Shown one piece after another: positions 1 through 9,193 of a stretch of DNA of 64,000 nucleotides. Source of the stretch: VAZQ01 sp036557705 (GTDB lineage: Bacteria; Pseudomonadota; Alphaproteobacteria; Rhizobiales; Xanthobacteraceae); NCBI GenBank assembly GCA_036557705.1, contig DATBHB010000128.1:20798-84797 (forward strand). The letters run 5' to 3'. The notes below the pieces were generated by a model. That model searched no databases. It saw only the letters and a list, made by a program, of their open reading frames with translations, and had not been told where the DNA came from. A program made the translations under genes and the position numbers. The number at the start of each line of letters is the position of its first letter. Positions within the stretch are counted from its first letter, which is position 1.

Positions 1-52
1 GATGGAAACGGCGTGATCACCGCGCAACGGCTTTATCAACTGGTTCGTCAGA

Positions 53-349
53 ATGGTCCAGTCGCCGACCACACTTTCCAAATCCGCTTTCTTGGCGCGG
101 ATTGCCAAAGCCTATATCGCGCAGCTCAATCAGGCCCGCACTTTCAGCGCTGCCATCGTGACCAAAATCGAACCGAACCGTGAGTTCTATCCCGCTGAGG
201 ACTACCATCAGGACTTCCTGACGCGGCACCCCATGTATCCCTACATCGTGGTCAATGACTTGCCGAAGATCGAAGACTTGAAGCACATCTTTCCGAACCT
301 CTATCGGCAAGAGCCAGTACTGGTCGCTCACGCGGGCCTTTCAAATTGA
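53..349 (+). pseudogene. msrA C-terminal relic (peptide methionine sulfoxide reductase A)
   Basis: The reading frame from about 107 to 349 encodes a recognisable MsrA C-terminus: the stretches AKAYIAQLNQA, FYPAEDYHQDFLTRHP, YIVVNDLPKIEDLK and the LYR end are typical of the family. The N-terminal two thirds, including the catalytic GCFWG Cys motif, is absent. The same frame has a stop at 14-16 and unrelated sequence up to about residue 17. MsrA is normally about 180-220 residues, so this is a decayed remnant or a truncated duplicate. A second, shorter MsrA-like scrap lies at 4853-4932, on the other side of the oxidoreductase genes. Confidence 0.7.
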
Positions 350-543
350 AACCTCATTTGCGACGTCAGGCGTGGTGCTTGCTTTCAAGGGGCGAGGAAG
401 AGCGACTGCGAGAAAGCTTCGAGAAACCCCGGTATGCGGAAGGTTAAGATTCGTAATCTCGGCGGACCGCGGGTGCGGCGGCGACGGGTTGACCGTCTCT
501 GTACCTTGGTCGAAGGGCGCTCGCCCGATCACAAGAGCGCAGC

Positions 544-1836
544 TTACCGCATCTTCAGGATTATCACGCGGTCGCTGCTAGGATCAGTGACGGGGCGTAG
601 CTTTTTGATATCTTCGGCCGTGACCGCCGGTGCGTCGTTACCCCATGCGCCGCGCACGAAGCTCAGCACCTCGGCGATCTGCCCGTCGGTCAACTGAAGG
701 CGGAACTGCGGCATGCGATAGGCGTCGGGAACGCCCTTCACTACCAGCGGCTCGGCCCCGTTCAGGATCAGATTGATGAGCGATGACGGATTGGGGTCGA
801 GCACGACCGGATTGCCGGCCAGAGGCGGCATAAACGGCGCTTGGCCTTTGCCGTCGATTCGGTGGCACGCGGCGCACGAGCCAAGATAGATCCCAGTGCC
901 CGTCTGCGGCGGCCTGCTACTCTGAAGCTCGTTTGTCGTCTTGTCGTCGTAGACGAAGGCGGTCTGCTGCGCCGTCGCCGGCAGCGATTTGAGATAGGCT
1001 GCCATGGCTTTGATGTCCTCGTCGCTCAGATACGGCGTGCTGTTGTTGACGACGTCCAGCATCGATCCGAAGGCGACGCCTTTGTTGTTGTGGCCAGTCT
1101 TCAGAAACGTCGCGATCTCGTCCTGCGACCATCCGCCCAGGCCGGTACGCACGTCGCCGCGCAGGCTCGGCGCCGACCAGGCATCGAGTTCCGCGCCTTG
1201 CAGATAGGCGCCATCACCGTCGTCGAGCGCCTTTTCCTGGAACGCCCAGCCGCGCGGCGTGTGGCAGGCTCCGCAATGCCCAAGTCCTTGGACCAGATAA
1301 GCACCCCGATTCCAGGCCGCGTCATGCCCCTGCTGGGCCACATAGGCACCCTTTGGCGCGAAAATCATATCCCAGATCGCGAGCAGCCAGCGCCCGCTGA
1401 GATACCCGCGGATTTCGTTTTGCTGGTTGGCCTGTTCGACCGGCGGTACCTCCTCCATGAAGAAGGTGTAGAGCGCCTGCAGATCGTCGTTGCTGATCTT
1501 GGCGTAGGACGGATAGGGCATAGCGGGATACAACCGGTGCCCGTCCTTGGCCACGCCTGATCTCACGGCGCGATCGAAATCTTCCAGTGAATAGTTGCCG
1601 ATGCCGGTTTGGGGATCGGGCGTGATGTTGGTCGAATAGATCACACCCATCGGCGTTCCCATGCGCAAGCCGCCGGCAAAGGCTTTGCCGCCGCGCACGG
1701 AATGACACGCGATGCAATCGCCGGCGCGGGCGAGATACTCGCCTTTGCTGGCGGGGGCGGCGGCCGGTTGTGCATTCGCGGCCGAGGCCGTGCTGAAGAC
1801 AATAAGCGCGGCGGCAGCAAGCGTGGTTTGTGTCAT
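544..1836 (-). CDS. tri-heme cytochrome c subunit of a periplasmic dehydrogenase
   Basis: Exported c-type cytochrome of 430 residues. The start at 1836 gives a clean signal peptide ending near NAQPAAA; a longer upstream frame exists but lacks a signal. Three CXXCH heme sites are visible at residues 41-45 (CIACH), 188-192 (CGACH) and 321-325 (CAACH), the architecture of the cytochrome subunit of membrane alcohol/aldehyde dehydrogenases. It lies 109 bases downstream of the molybdopterin subunit on the same strand. It therefore probably takes electrons from that enzyme and passes them to the respiratory chain. The pairing is inferred from gene order and family knowledge; the heme motifs are seen directly. 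Confidence 0.9.
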   Translation of the reverse strand: MTQTTLAAAALIVFSTASAANAQPAAAPASKGEYLARAGDCIACHSVRGGKAFAGGLRMGTPMGVIYSTNITPDPQTGIGNYSLEDFDRAVRSGVAKDGHRLYPAMPYPSYAKISNDDLQALYTFFMEEVPPVEQANQQNEIRGYLSGRWLLAIWDMIFAPKGAYVAQQGHDAAWNRGAYLVQGLGHCGACHTPRGWAFQEKALDDGDGAYLQGAELDAWSAPSLRGDVRTGLGGWSQDEIATFLKTGHNNKGVAFGSMLDVVNNSTPYLSDEDIKAMAAYLKSLPATAQQTAFVYDDKTTNELQSSRPPQTGTGIYLGSCAACHRIDGKGQAPFMPPLAGNPVVLDPNPSSLINLILNGAEPLVVKGVPDAYRMPQFRLQLTDGQIAEVLSFVRGAWGNDAPAVTAEDIKKLRPVTDPSSDRVIILKMR

Positions 1837-1945
1837 GGTAATCGCCCCCGCTTGACGTTTGATGCGCAGCTTCGCAACCCGCGCGCCCACAGCCAGCAAC
1901 GCGCGCGAAGCCGGTCGCGCGGCATCGCCGGCGCGGAGCCCGTGC

Positions 1946-4144
1946 TCAGGTCGCCCTGTAGGACAAATCGTGGTCGATGATTGGCAGCGTCCGGATGCGT
2001 TTACCGGTCACGGCGAATATAGCGTTCGCTACCGCGGCCGCGATCGGCGGCGTTGCGGGTTCGCCGGCGCCGCCCCAGACCTTGCCGCCGCTCGGGACTA
2101 GATGGACGTCGATCTTCGGAGCCTCCGCCAGACGCACCATCCGGTAGGTGTCGAAATTGCCCTCCACGGGCGCGCCGTTCCTCACTGTGATCTTTCCGTA
2201 CAGCGCGGCGCTCAATCCGAAGATCACGCTCCCCTCGGCCTGCTCCTCGATGGTCAGCGGATTGACCATGTAGCGGGTATCGAACGCGACGGTGACGCGA
2301 TTGACCTTCACATCGCCGTTTGGCTTAACAGTGACCTCCGCGACCTGTGCGCAAAGGCTGTCCGTGTCTGTCCCAATGGCGATGCCGCGACCGGTACCCT
2401 TCGGTAGCGGCTTGCCCCAATCGCCTTTCTCCGCAGCCGTATCCAGCACCTTGAGCCAGTCGGGCTTTCCTTCGAGCAGCTTTCGCCGAACCTGATAGGG
2501 ATCGAGACCGCTGGCTGCCGCGATCTCGTCGAGGAAGCTTTCGATCGCGAAGACGTGCTGGTTGGCGCCGGGCGCGCGCCAGAACCACACCGGCAGGTGC
2601 GTGTTCTTGATCACGGCCTCGACACGCGTGTTTGGCACCTTGTAGCCGTTGTCGGCCAGGCCGGCGACCGCTTGAGGTTCGGGCTTGTCTTTGGGGAGCG
2701 GCCGGCCGGCCGTCGCGAGGATCGACGACGTCACGACGCGCATCGACCAGGCTGTCGGCATTCCGTCGGAGCCGACGCCGGCCTTGAAGGCCACCACCGC
2801 GTGCGGACGGAACTTGTCCTGACGCGTGTCCTCTTCACGAGTCCAGATCAGCTTAACCGGCCGCTTCACAACCTTCGCGATTGCGATGGCCTGCTCGACC
2901 TCGTCGTTGGCGTCACGGCGGCCGAAACCCCCACCGACGAAGGCATTGTGAACGTAGACCTGCTCCTGCTTCAGGCCGGCAGCTTTCGCCGCATCGATGA
3001 TCGCCCGGTCAGCCGCCTGCGTTCCAAACCAGACATCGAGCCGGTCCGATTGCAGATGGACGGTCGCATTCATCGGCTCCATCGGCGAGTGGGAGAGATA
3101 CGGCGTCTCGTAGACTGCCTCGAATGTCTTGGCCGCGCCTAAGATCGCCTGATCGACGTTTCCGTCATTGCGCGCGACGAGCATCGGGCCGCTGAGCGCC
3201 TCGCGATATTCCTTCGAGAGCCGCGCGCTGTCGACGCTTCCTGCCGTGCCGACGTCCCATTCGGGCTGGAGCCGCGCGAGCGCCTGTTTGGCTCGCCAGA
3301 AGCTGCCGGTCGCGACGACCGCCACGGCTTTTTCCAGCTTCACCACCTGGAGGACGCCGGGTGCGCCGTCGACTACAGACTCATCGACGCTTTTGAGCTT
3401 GCCGCCAGGCACTGGGCAAGCCGTGATCGCAGCGAACACCATGTCCGGAACCTGTGCGTCGATTCCGAACTTGGCCGAGCCGTCGATCTTATGGACCACG
3501 TCAATGCGCGGCATCGGCCTGCCAATGAACGTGAACTGGTCAGGCGTCTTGATTGCCGGCTCCTTGTCCAGCTTGATCTGGGCCGCAGCGGCCGCCAATT
3601 CGCCAAACCGCAGCGTGCGTCCCGAAGGTGTATGTGTGACCACGCTCGATGCAGCCTTGCATTCGCTTGCCGGCACATTCCACTGGGCCGCAGCGGCAGC
3701 GATCAGGCGTTCGCGCGCGCTGGCGCCGACCTGCTGCATCTTCTTCTGCGACGCCCGCACCGAACGGCTGCCGTTCGAGAACATGTCGCCGTAGACTTTG
3801 TTTTCGCGAACGTTGCGGTTCGGCGACGCATATTCAATCCGCACCTTGGACCAGTCGCATTGCAACTCTTCCGTGATCATCATCGGCAGCGCGGTCATGC
3901 TGCCCTGGCCCATCTCTGATCGCTGATAGCGGATCAGGATCGAATCGTCGGGATCGATCGCGATCCACGCATCGATTTCATTCGGCGCATAGGCGTCATC
4001 CTTCCAGGGCTGGGCCGCAACATTGGCTGCCTCAGCGAGACGTGGCATGGCACCGATACCGATCGCGAAGCCGCCCACAGCAGTCGCGGCCGTTACGATG
4101 AAGTGGCGGCGGGTCAGGGCCGAAGTGGTCTTGTTTCCGTTCAT
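1946..4144 (-). CDS. molybdopterin-binding subunit, isoquinoline 1-oxidoreductase/aldehyde dehydrogenase type
   Basis: Large catalytic subunit (732 residues) of the xanthine dehydrogenase superfamily, IorB branch. The N-terminus has a Tat-type signal (TRRHFIVTAA followed by a hydrophobic run), so the enzyme is probably periplasmic. Family marks include GGGFGRR, the WRAPGANQHVF stretch and a C-terminal GEPATPPIAAA segment that carries the catalytic Glu of this family. It follows the 2Fe-2S subunit by 10 bases and precedes the tri-heme cytochrome, the usual three-subunit order of periplasmic aldehyde oxidoreductases. The substrate cannot be told from sequence; an aldehyde or N-heterocycle is likely. 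No molybdenum-cofactor chaperone gene lies next to it. Confidence 0.92.
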   Translation of the reverse strand: MNGNKTTSALTRRHFIVTAATAVGGFAIGIGAMPRLAEAANVAAQPWKDDAYAPNEIDAWIAIDPDDSILIRYQRSEMGQGSMTALPMMITEELQCDWSKVRIEYASPNRNVRENKVYGDMFSNGSRSVRASQKKMQQVGASARERLIAAAAAQWNVPASECKAASSVVTHTPSGRTLRFGELAAAAAQIKLDKEPAIKTPDQFTFIGRPMPRIDVVHKIDGSAKFGIDAQVPDMVFAAITACPVPGGKLKSVDESVVDGAPGVLQVVKLEKAVAVVATGSFWRAKQALARLQPEWDVGTAGSVDSARLSKEYREALSGPMLVARNDGNVDQAILGAAKTFEAVYETPYLSHSPMEPMNATVHLQSDRLDVWFGTQAADRAIIDAAKAAGLKQEQVYVHNAFVGGGFGRRDANDEVEQAIAIAKVVKRPVKLIWTREEDTRQDKFRPHAVVAFKAGVGSDGMPTAWSMRVVTSSILATAGRPLPKDKPEPQAVAGLADNGYKVPNTRVEAVIKNTHLPVWFWRAPGANQHVFAIESFLDEIAAASGLDPYQVRRKLLEGKPDWLKVLDTAAEKGDWGKPLPKGTGRGIAIGTDTDSLCAQVAEVTVKPNGDVKVNRVTVAFDTRYMVNPLTIEEQAEGSVIFGLSAALYGKITVRNGAPVEGNFDTYRMVRLAEAPKIDVHLVPSGGKVWGGAGEPATPPIAAAVANAIFAVTGKRIRTLPIIDHDLSYRAT

Positions 4145-4154
4145 CGCACCCTCC

Positions 4155-4610
4155 TTACGCTTTCATCAGGTCGGCAGCACGATGGATGGCACGGCGAAGC
4201 CGCTCGTACGTCCCGCAACGGCAAATATTCGTGATGCCGGCGTCGATGTCGGCATCGGTCGGATTGGGGTTCCGCTTCAGGAATGCCACCGTCGCCATGA
4301 TCTGTCCGGATTGACAGTAGCCGCACTGTGGCACGTCTTCCGCCAGCCAGGCCTGCTGCACCGGGTGCTTGCCGTCGGGCGAAAGCCCTTCGATCGTGGT
4401 AATGCTGGCCCCGTTGACGACCCCAATGGGCACTGAGCACGAGCGCATGGCTTCACCGTTAACATGGACGGTGCAAGCCCCACATTGTGCGATGCCGCAT
4501 CCGAATTTGGTTCCGGTCAGACCGACTGCGTCGCGCAGGGCCCAAAGCAGAGGGGTATCGGGCTCAAGATCGACCTGATGCTGCGTCCCGTTCACATTAA
4601 GCGTGATCAT
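4155..4610 (-). CDS. 2Fe-2S subunit of the molybdenum oxidoreductase
   Basis: Protein of 151 residues with the two 2Fe-2S clusters of the xanthine dehydrogenase family. The plant-type cluster uses C38, C43, C46 and C58 (GCGIAQCGAC then C12). The second uses C96, C99, C130 and C132 (QCGYCQSGQ and CRCGTY). The length matches IorA-type small subunits. It is the first gene of a minus-strand operon (iron-sulfur subunit, molybdopterin subunit, cytochrome c) and passes electrons from the molybdenum centre towards the cytochrome. It has no signal peptide, as expected if it is exported folded together with the Tat-tagged large subunit. Confidence 0.93.
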   Translation of the reverse strand: MITLNVNGTQHQVDLEPDTPLLWALRDAVGLTGTKFGCGIAQCGACTVHVNGEAMRSCSVPIGVVNGASITTIEGLSPDGKHPVQQAWLAEDVPQCGYCQSGQIMATVAFLKRNPNPTDADIDAGITNICRCGTYERLRRAIHRAADLMKA

Positions 4611-4852
4611 TGTCAGGGCTCTCGAATGACTGGGAATTTGGGAATCCTAGCATAATCCCCTGTTCGGGCAATGCAGGGGTGTCCCACAATCACGCCTTCG
4701 TGCATCCTCGATCACTCGCTTATCCACCTTTCCTAGTCTGGCGGCCGGCTTTTGTTCCACCCCATCAGCCGGCTTTACGAGCGCACCTCGATTATCATCA
4801 CCGCCACCAATCCAAGTCCCAAGCCCGACCCGGTCTGCTGACAGACACCCCT

Positions 4853-4932
4853 CGGCAACTCAATCACGGAGGCTTCTACCTCGCCGAGGAATACCGTCAG
4901 AATTTCCTGACGCGGCATCCTACGTTGACTCA
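4853..4932 (+). pseudogene. second msrA C-terminal scrap
   Basis: About 25 codons resemble the MsrA C-terminal motif: RQLNHGGFYLAEEYRQNFLT matches FYPAEDYHQDFLT of the relic at the window start, and the DNA agrees at most positions. Nothing upstream or downstream continues the family. It sits between the oxidoreductase operon and the MFS gene, in a stretch of about 430 bases (4611-5044) that otherwise holds no gene I can support. Seen directly; decay or partial duplication is inferred. Confidence 0.55.
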
Positions 4933-5044
4933 GTCCTATGGCGAGATGGCCTGTCGATTTCTGTTTGTTGGAGCGGTCGATCGACTGTACGGGTGCGCTT
5001 CAAGTGCTGTACAAGTGAGAAAATCCGGTCGGGAGGATGTTCTG

Positions 5045-6698
5045 ATGACCACAACTTTCGATCAGGCCATACCAGCGCGGAAGCGAACGCCTGGCATACT
5101 CGATCGTGAACGCATTATCGCTACGAAAGGGTTCAATCGATGGCTCGTGCCACCCGCTGCGCTTTGCATCCATCTGTGCATCGGGATGGCGTACGGCTTT
5201 TCCGTGTTCTGGCTGCCGCTGTCGCGTGCGCTGGGGATCACGGCGAGCAAAACGTGCCCCGACATGACGATCGTCGAGGAGCTTTTTACGACGACCTGCG
5301 ATTGGCGGGTCGCCAGCATGGGCTGGATGTACACATTGTTCTTTGTCGTGCTTGGCCTGTCCGCAGCCGTCTGGGGCGGCTGGCTCGAGCGGGCTGGTCC
5401 ACGCAAGGCGGGTGTCGTGGCAGCCGTTTGCTGGTGCGGCGGCCTCGTGCTCGGCGCCATTGGCATTTACATCCATCAGCTGTGGCTGATGTGGGTCGGG
5501 TCCGGCGTGATCGGCGGCATTGGCCTTGGCCTCGGTTACATCTCTCCCGTTTCCACACTGGTGAAGTGGTTCCCTGACCGTCGTGGCATGGCGACCGGGA
5601 TGGCGATCATGGGCTTCGGTGGCGGGGCGATGATCGGCGCGCCATTGGCGAACCTGCTGATGAACTATTTCAAGACCTCGACCTCAGTCGGCGCCGCACA
5701 AACCTTCCTCGCGCTGGGAGCGATCTACTTCTTCTTCATGATCGTTGGGGCGTTCCGATATCGGCTGCCTCCAGCTGGCTGGCGGCCAGATGGCTGGATC
5801 CCGCCGAACGAAACCAGATCGATGATCACGCAGCATCAAGTGCACCTAAGGGATGCTCACAAGACGCCGCAGTTCTGGCTGATATGGTGGGTGCTGTGCC
5901 TGAACGTGTCCGCCGGCATCGGGGTGATCGGCATGGCCTCGCCGATGCTCCAGGAAATCTTTGGCGGCAGGCTGATCGGCCATCCGGAACTCGGTTTCAA
6001 TGCACTAAGCGTCGAGCAGAAGGCAGCCATCGCTGCCATCGCGGCCGGCTTCGCAGGCCTGCTCTCTCTGTTCAATATCGGCGGGCGGTTCTTCTGGGCC
6101 TCGCTCTCGGACTATATCGGCCGCAAGAACACTTATTACACGTTCTTTATCCTCGGCATCGCGCTTTATGCATCCGCCTTTTTTCGCCCAGATAGGCAGC
6201 AAAGCGATGTTCGTGCTCGCCTTCGGCATCATCCTGTCGATGTACGGCGGCGGCTTCTCCACCGTGCCCGCCTACCTTGCGGATGTGTTCGGTACGCAGT
6301 TTGTGGGCGCCATCCATGGCCGCCTGCTGACGGCATGGTCGACCGCCGGCATCATCGGCCCCGTGGTGGTGAATTACATCCGCGAGGCCCAGCTGGCAGC
6401 CGGGGTACCGCGCGACCACCTTTACGACTCGACGATGTACATCCTGTGCGGGATGCTGGTTATCGGCCTCATCTGCAACTTCCTGGTCAGGCCGGTTAAT
6501 TCGAAATGGTATATGAGCCAGGAAGAGGTTGCCAGGCTCCAAGCTGCGAGGTCAACGAGTGCCGCTTCCTCGGATTCATTCGGGATCGGGAAAGGCGGCT
6601 TCGACTGGCAAGCTGCGATATTCTGGGCATTCGTCGGCATTCCGCTGGCGTGGGGAATCTGGATAACGCTGCGATCCGCAGCAACGCTGTTCCAGTAA
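5045..6698 (+). pseudogene. oxalate/formate-type MFS transporter, interrupted by a one-base frameshift
   Basis: The start at 5045 follows a strong ribosome site (GGGAGGATGTTCTG). The frame reads as an MFS protein of the oxalate:formate antiporter type, with about 12 hydrophobic segments, the loop KWFPDRRGMATG and a long insert after TM1-2. At a T6 run (6179-6184) the frame breaks: the upstream frame goes on into unrelated sequence to 6499, while the correct continuation (FFAQIGSKAMFVLAFG) is in the +1 frame and runs to 6698. Five T instead of six would restore an uninterrupted protein of about 550 residues. Either a real inactivating indel, a phase-variable homopolymer or a sequencing error. 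No linked catabolic gene shows the substrate. Confidence 0.8.
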
Positions 6699-6717
6699 CC
6701 GTGAACAGCGGCAGAGT

Positions 6718-7371
6718 TCAAACCCCGCCTGCTGTTGCTGCAAGCGTCTCGCGCACGTCCGATGCTACCGCCCACACCGAACGGCCAATCTCTTCATAGG
6801 AAACGACGCGTGCGACGCGGTTTGCGGTTTTACGCATTTCTTCGGCAGACAACATGCAGCTCAACAGGCCACTCGACTCCGCGAGACCGAGCAAAAGCGT
6901 GTCACGGGGCGCCGGCACGTCGTCACCGTAGATAACAAAGGCAAGACGGGCTTTAGCCTCGCGTTCCTCGCGTCCGGTGTTTTGAGGATATGCACGCCGC
7001 GAAAGGACCCAAAAGTACCGCCTGTTCTCCATCCGAAGAATGTCGGCTCGAACAAGGCGTTCAAGCACTTGGTGCAGTAGGTCTCGGCTTTGATCACCCA
7101 AGCGCTCAATCCACCACGCGCTCGGCCGTCTCGCGGGCTCAGTGGCAATCTCCCGCAGAGCGGGATCGAGAAGATCGTCACCTACTGAGGTCGGATCAAC
7201 AATGAACAGGGACTTAAGATCTGTATCGATCCGGCCCAGCAGAGAAAGCTCCATGAGAATGCCGCCTGCGATCGCGATATTCGCAACCTCGGCGCACTCC
7301 GTCCTGATCTCGCCCGTGTCATCACGGAGCATCAGAACAACAATCTCGTCAGCAAGCGTCAACTGTTTCAT
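6718..7371 (-). CDS. GOLPH3/VPS74-like (GPP34) domain protein
   Basis: A 217-residue soluble, mostly helical protein. The start LTLADEIVVLMLRDDTGEI, then AGGILMELSLLGRID, is the pattern of the GPP34 family (Golgi phosphoprotein 3/Vps74), known in eukaryotes as a phosphatidylinositol-4-phosphate reader and in bacteria mostly from actinobacteria, with unknown role. No signal peptide or membrane segment. It is convergent with the MFS gene (20 bases apart) and its promoter side faces a decayed hydrolase gene. Assignment rests on motif resemblance at the N-terminus; the bacterial function is not known. Confidence 0.7.
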   Translation of the reverse strand: MKQLTLADEIVVLMLRDDTGEIRTECAEVANIAIAGGILMELSLLGRIDTDLKSLFIVDPTSVGDDLLDPALREIATEPARRPSAWWIERLGDQSRDLLHQVLERLVRADILRMENRRYFWVLSRRAYPQNTGREEREAKARLAFVIYGDDVPAPRDTLLLGLAESSGLLSCMLSAEEMRKTANRVARVVSYEEIGRSVWAVASDVRETLAATAGGV

Positions 7372-7429
7372 GGTTGCTCTCTCAAACGCCGAGCTTCGAG
7401 CACGCTTCGGTTTCGTCTGACCCCCTATC

Positions 7430-7680
7430 GCGGCCGTCTCGCGCGCCTCGTTAGGCCGGCAGATGCCGCTTCAGGAGCGCGGAATTCCGGCGCCCAGCCG
7501 TCGTGGCCGGATTTGTACATGACGCCCTCCTGATAGCGGATGCGAACATTGCCTGTTTCGTAGAACGAAGTAGCGCCGCCTGCCTCCCCGGCCTGCTGAG
7601 CAAAAACACGCGACGCTGCGACCGCCGCCCGTTGCCGCGGCGCCCGTCACCAGCATATCGCGTCTGTTTGAATCGATCAT
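7430..7680 (-). pseudogene. Tat-exported alpha/beta hydrolase relic with frameshift and internal deletion
   Basis: From 7680 the frame gives MIDSNRRDMLVTGAAAT, a Tat-like leader, then loses phase. The adjacent frame continues as VFAQQAGEAGGATSFYETGN and RIRYQEG, the usual N-terminus of soil-bacterial alpha/beta hydrolases. It jumps at once to VMYKSGHDGWAPEFRAP, which resembles a segment near the C-terminus of the same family, then a stop. The nucleophile elbow and most of the fold are missing. My reading is one frameshift plus a large internal deletion; the family link is from memory of related proteins. Confidence 0.5.
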
Positions 7681-7826
7681 CGGCACCCTCCCTGACTTAC
7701 GGCCGCGCCAACCATCCCGCATAGCGTACAAGCGCGCGTCGTTTGCGTCTACAACCCATGCCCGGATGGTGATATGGTGGTTGGTAATCACAAAGCGCTC
7801 AGACGCCGGTCATCGGGAGGGAGCCC

Positions 7827-9029
7827 ATGAACACGAAGATCACGCGGCGAGGTCTTGTTCGAGCCGCCGGCGCATCCGGCGGGCTTGGAATCCTGGCCTC
7901 CACCGCTCGCGGCCAACAGACGGCAGGGCCAGCCGCGACCGGAATCGACCCGCTCACGATCAAACGCCGCGGCGTTGGGCTGCGCGGCTACGATCCGGCG
8001 CTTGCTTCGCCTGGATTCACGCTGTTCACGCCCAGTGCGGAGACGAACAAGACCGTCTACCTCATCGACCTGCGCGGAGAGGTCGTACATAGCTGGGAAA
8101 TGCCCTACCCGCCCGGCTACGGGTATCTCACCGAGCGCGGAACACTGTTCTACAACGGCAAGATCCCGAACCAGAGCCGGATCGGCCGCGCCGCTTACAT
8201 GTGCGGCGCTGCGCTGGAAGTGGATTGGAGGGGGAAAGTGCTGTGGGAGGTTCGTCATCCCGAGCACACGCACGACGGCATCCGGCTCAAGAACGGCAAT
8301 GTGCTGCTCATCTGCAAGAAGCCGCTTCCGGAGGACATTGTTCCGAAAGTCAGCGGCGGACGCCCCGGCACCGAATACGACAACGGCAAGATGATCGGCG
8401 ACTATCTCGTGGAGATGACAACCGGCGGGAGGATGGTCTGGGAGTGGCGGGCGTGGGAGCACCTCGATCCGGTCAAGGACGGCATCACCGCGGTGCAGGA
8501 CGACCGCGACGTATGGACGCTTGCCAATGGGCTGTCCGAAATGCCCGACGGAAACATTCTTCTGAGCTTTCGTCACATCTCCACAGTAATCATGATCAAC
8601 CGGCAGAGCGGCGAGATCTACTGGAAACTCGGTGCTCCGCCGCTTTCCGGTCAGCACGCCCCCTACATGCTCGCCAACGGCAATGTGCTGCTGTTCGATA
8701 ACGGGCCGCACCGGCTCGATGCAACGCTGCCGTTCTCGCGCGTGCTCGAAATCAATCCGGCGACGAAGGAGATCGAGTGGAAATACCAGGAGGCGCTGCC
8801 GTCGAATTTTTTCAGCCCCAGGATTTCGAACGCGCGACGTCTGCCGAACGGGAATACTCTGATCGATGAAGGATGGTTCGGCCGCTTCTTCGAAGTGACG
8901 CACGATGGCGATGTGGTCTGGGAATACGTCAATCCGTATTTCGGCGGCCGCCCCAAGGCAGAAACCAATCAGGTATTTCGCGTCTATCGGTATACACCCG
9001 AAGAGATCGCCAGAGCGCAGGCGGCGTAG
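7827..9029 (+). CDS. Tat-exported arylsulfotransferase (ASST)-like protein
   Basis: A 400-residue protein with a Tat-type leader (TRRGLVRAAGASGGLGILAS). The rest is a run of short repeated units of beta-propeller character (DLRGEVVHSWEM, LEVDWRGKVLWEV, GRMVWEW, INRQSGEIYWKL, INPATKEIEWKY, THDGDVVWEY), as in the arylsulfotransferase ASST family. His-rich positions such as HPEHTHDG and FRHIS match the region holding catalytic His in AssT. Ribosome site GGGAGGGAGCCC precedes the ATG. No DsbA/DsbL/DsbI partner is nearby, unlike enterobacterial assT loci. The substrate is unknown; it may be a propeller protein without sulfotransfer activity. Confidence 0.75.
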   Translation: MNTKITRRGLVRAAGASGGLGILASTARGQQTAGPAATGIDPLTIKRRGVGLRGYDPALASPGFTLFTPSAETNKTVYLIDLRGEVVHSWEMPYPPGYGYLTERGTLFYNGKIPNQSRIGRAAYMCGAALEVDWRGKVLWEVRHPEHTHDGIRLKNGNVLLICKKPLPEDIVPKVSGGRPGTEYDNGKMIGDYLVEMTTGGRMVWEWRAWEHLDPVKDGITAVQDDRDVWTLANGLSEMPDGNILLSFRHISTVIMINRQSGEIYWKLGAPPLSGQHAPYMLANGNVLLFDNGPHRLDATLPFSRVLEINPATKEIEWKYQEALPSNFFSPRISNARRLPNGNTLIDEGWFGRFFEVTHDGDVVWEYVNPYFGGRPKAETNQVFRVYRYTPEEIARAQAA

Positions 9030-9103
9030 CGCTACAGATTCCGATGAATTTGCATTGGTCCTTGGCAGCAAAAGAACCGGTAGCACGGATTCCTCTGCCG
9101 CGC

Positions 9104-9150
9104 GGCAAGCTCCGTTACCTCTCCCCGCTTGCGGGGAGAGGTAGATCGCG
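9104..9150. repeat. inverted repeat with CTCCCCGC/GCGGGGAG arms
   Basis: Perfect palindrome ACCTCTCCCCGCTTGCGGGGAGAGGT with flanking GC-rich bases, in the 164-base gap between the ASST and VOC genes. A common intergenic hairpin type in rhizobia; it could also attenuate transcription of the upstream gene. Confidence 0.6.
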
Positions 9151-9193
9151 GCTCCGCCACGACACCCTCTTGCTTTCTACAAATGGGAGGAAA

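Noticed and set aside
841..1560. Long plus-strand open frame opposite the cytochrome c gene
   Set aside because: It is antisense to a clear tri-heme cytochrome and has no ribosome site or family motif; high GC gives long shadow frames.
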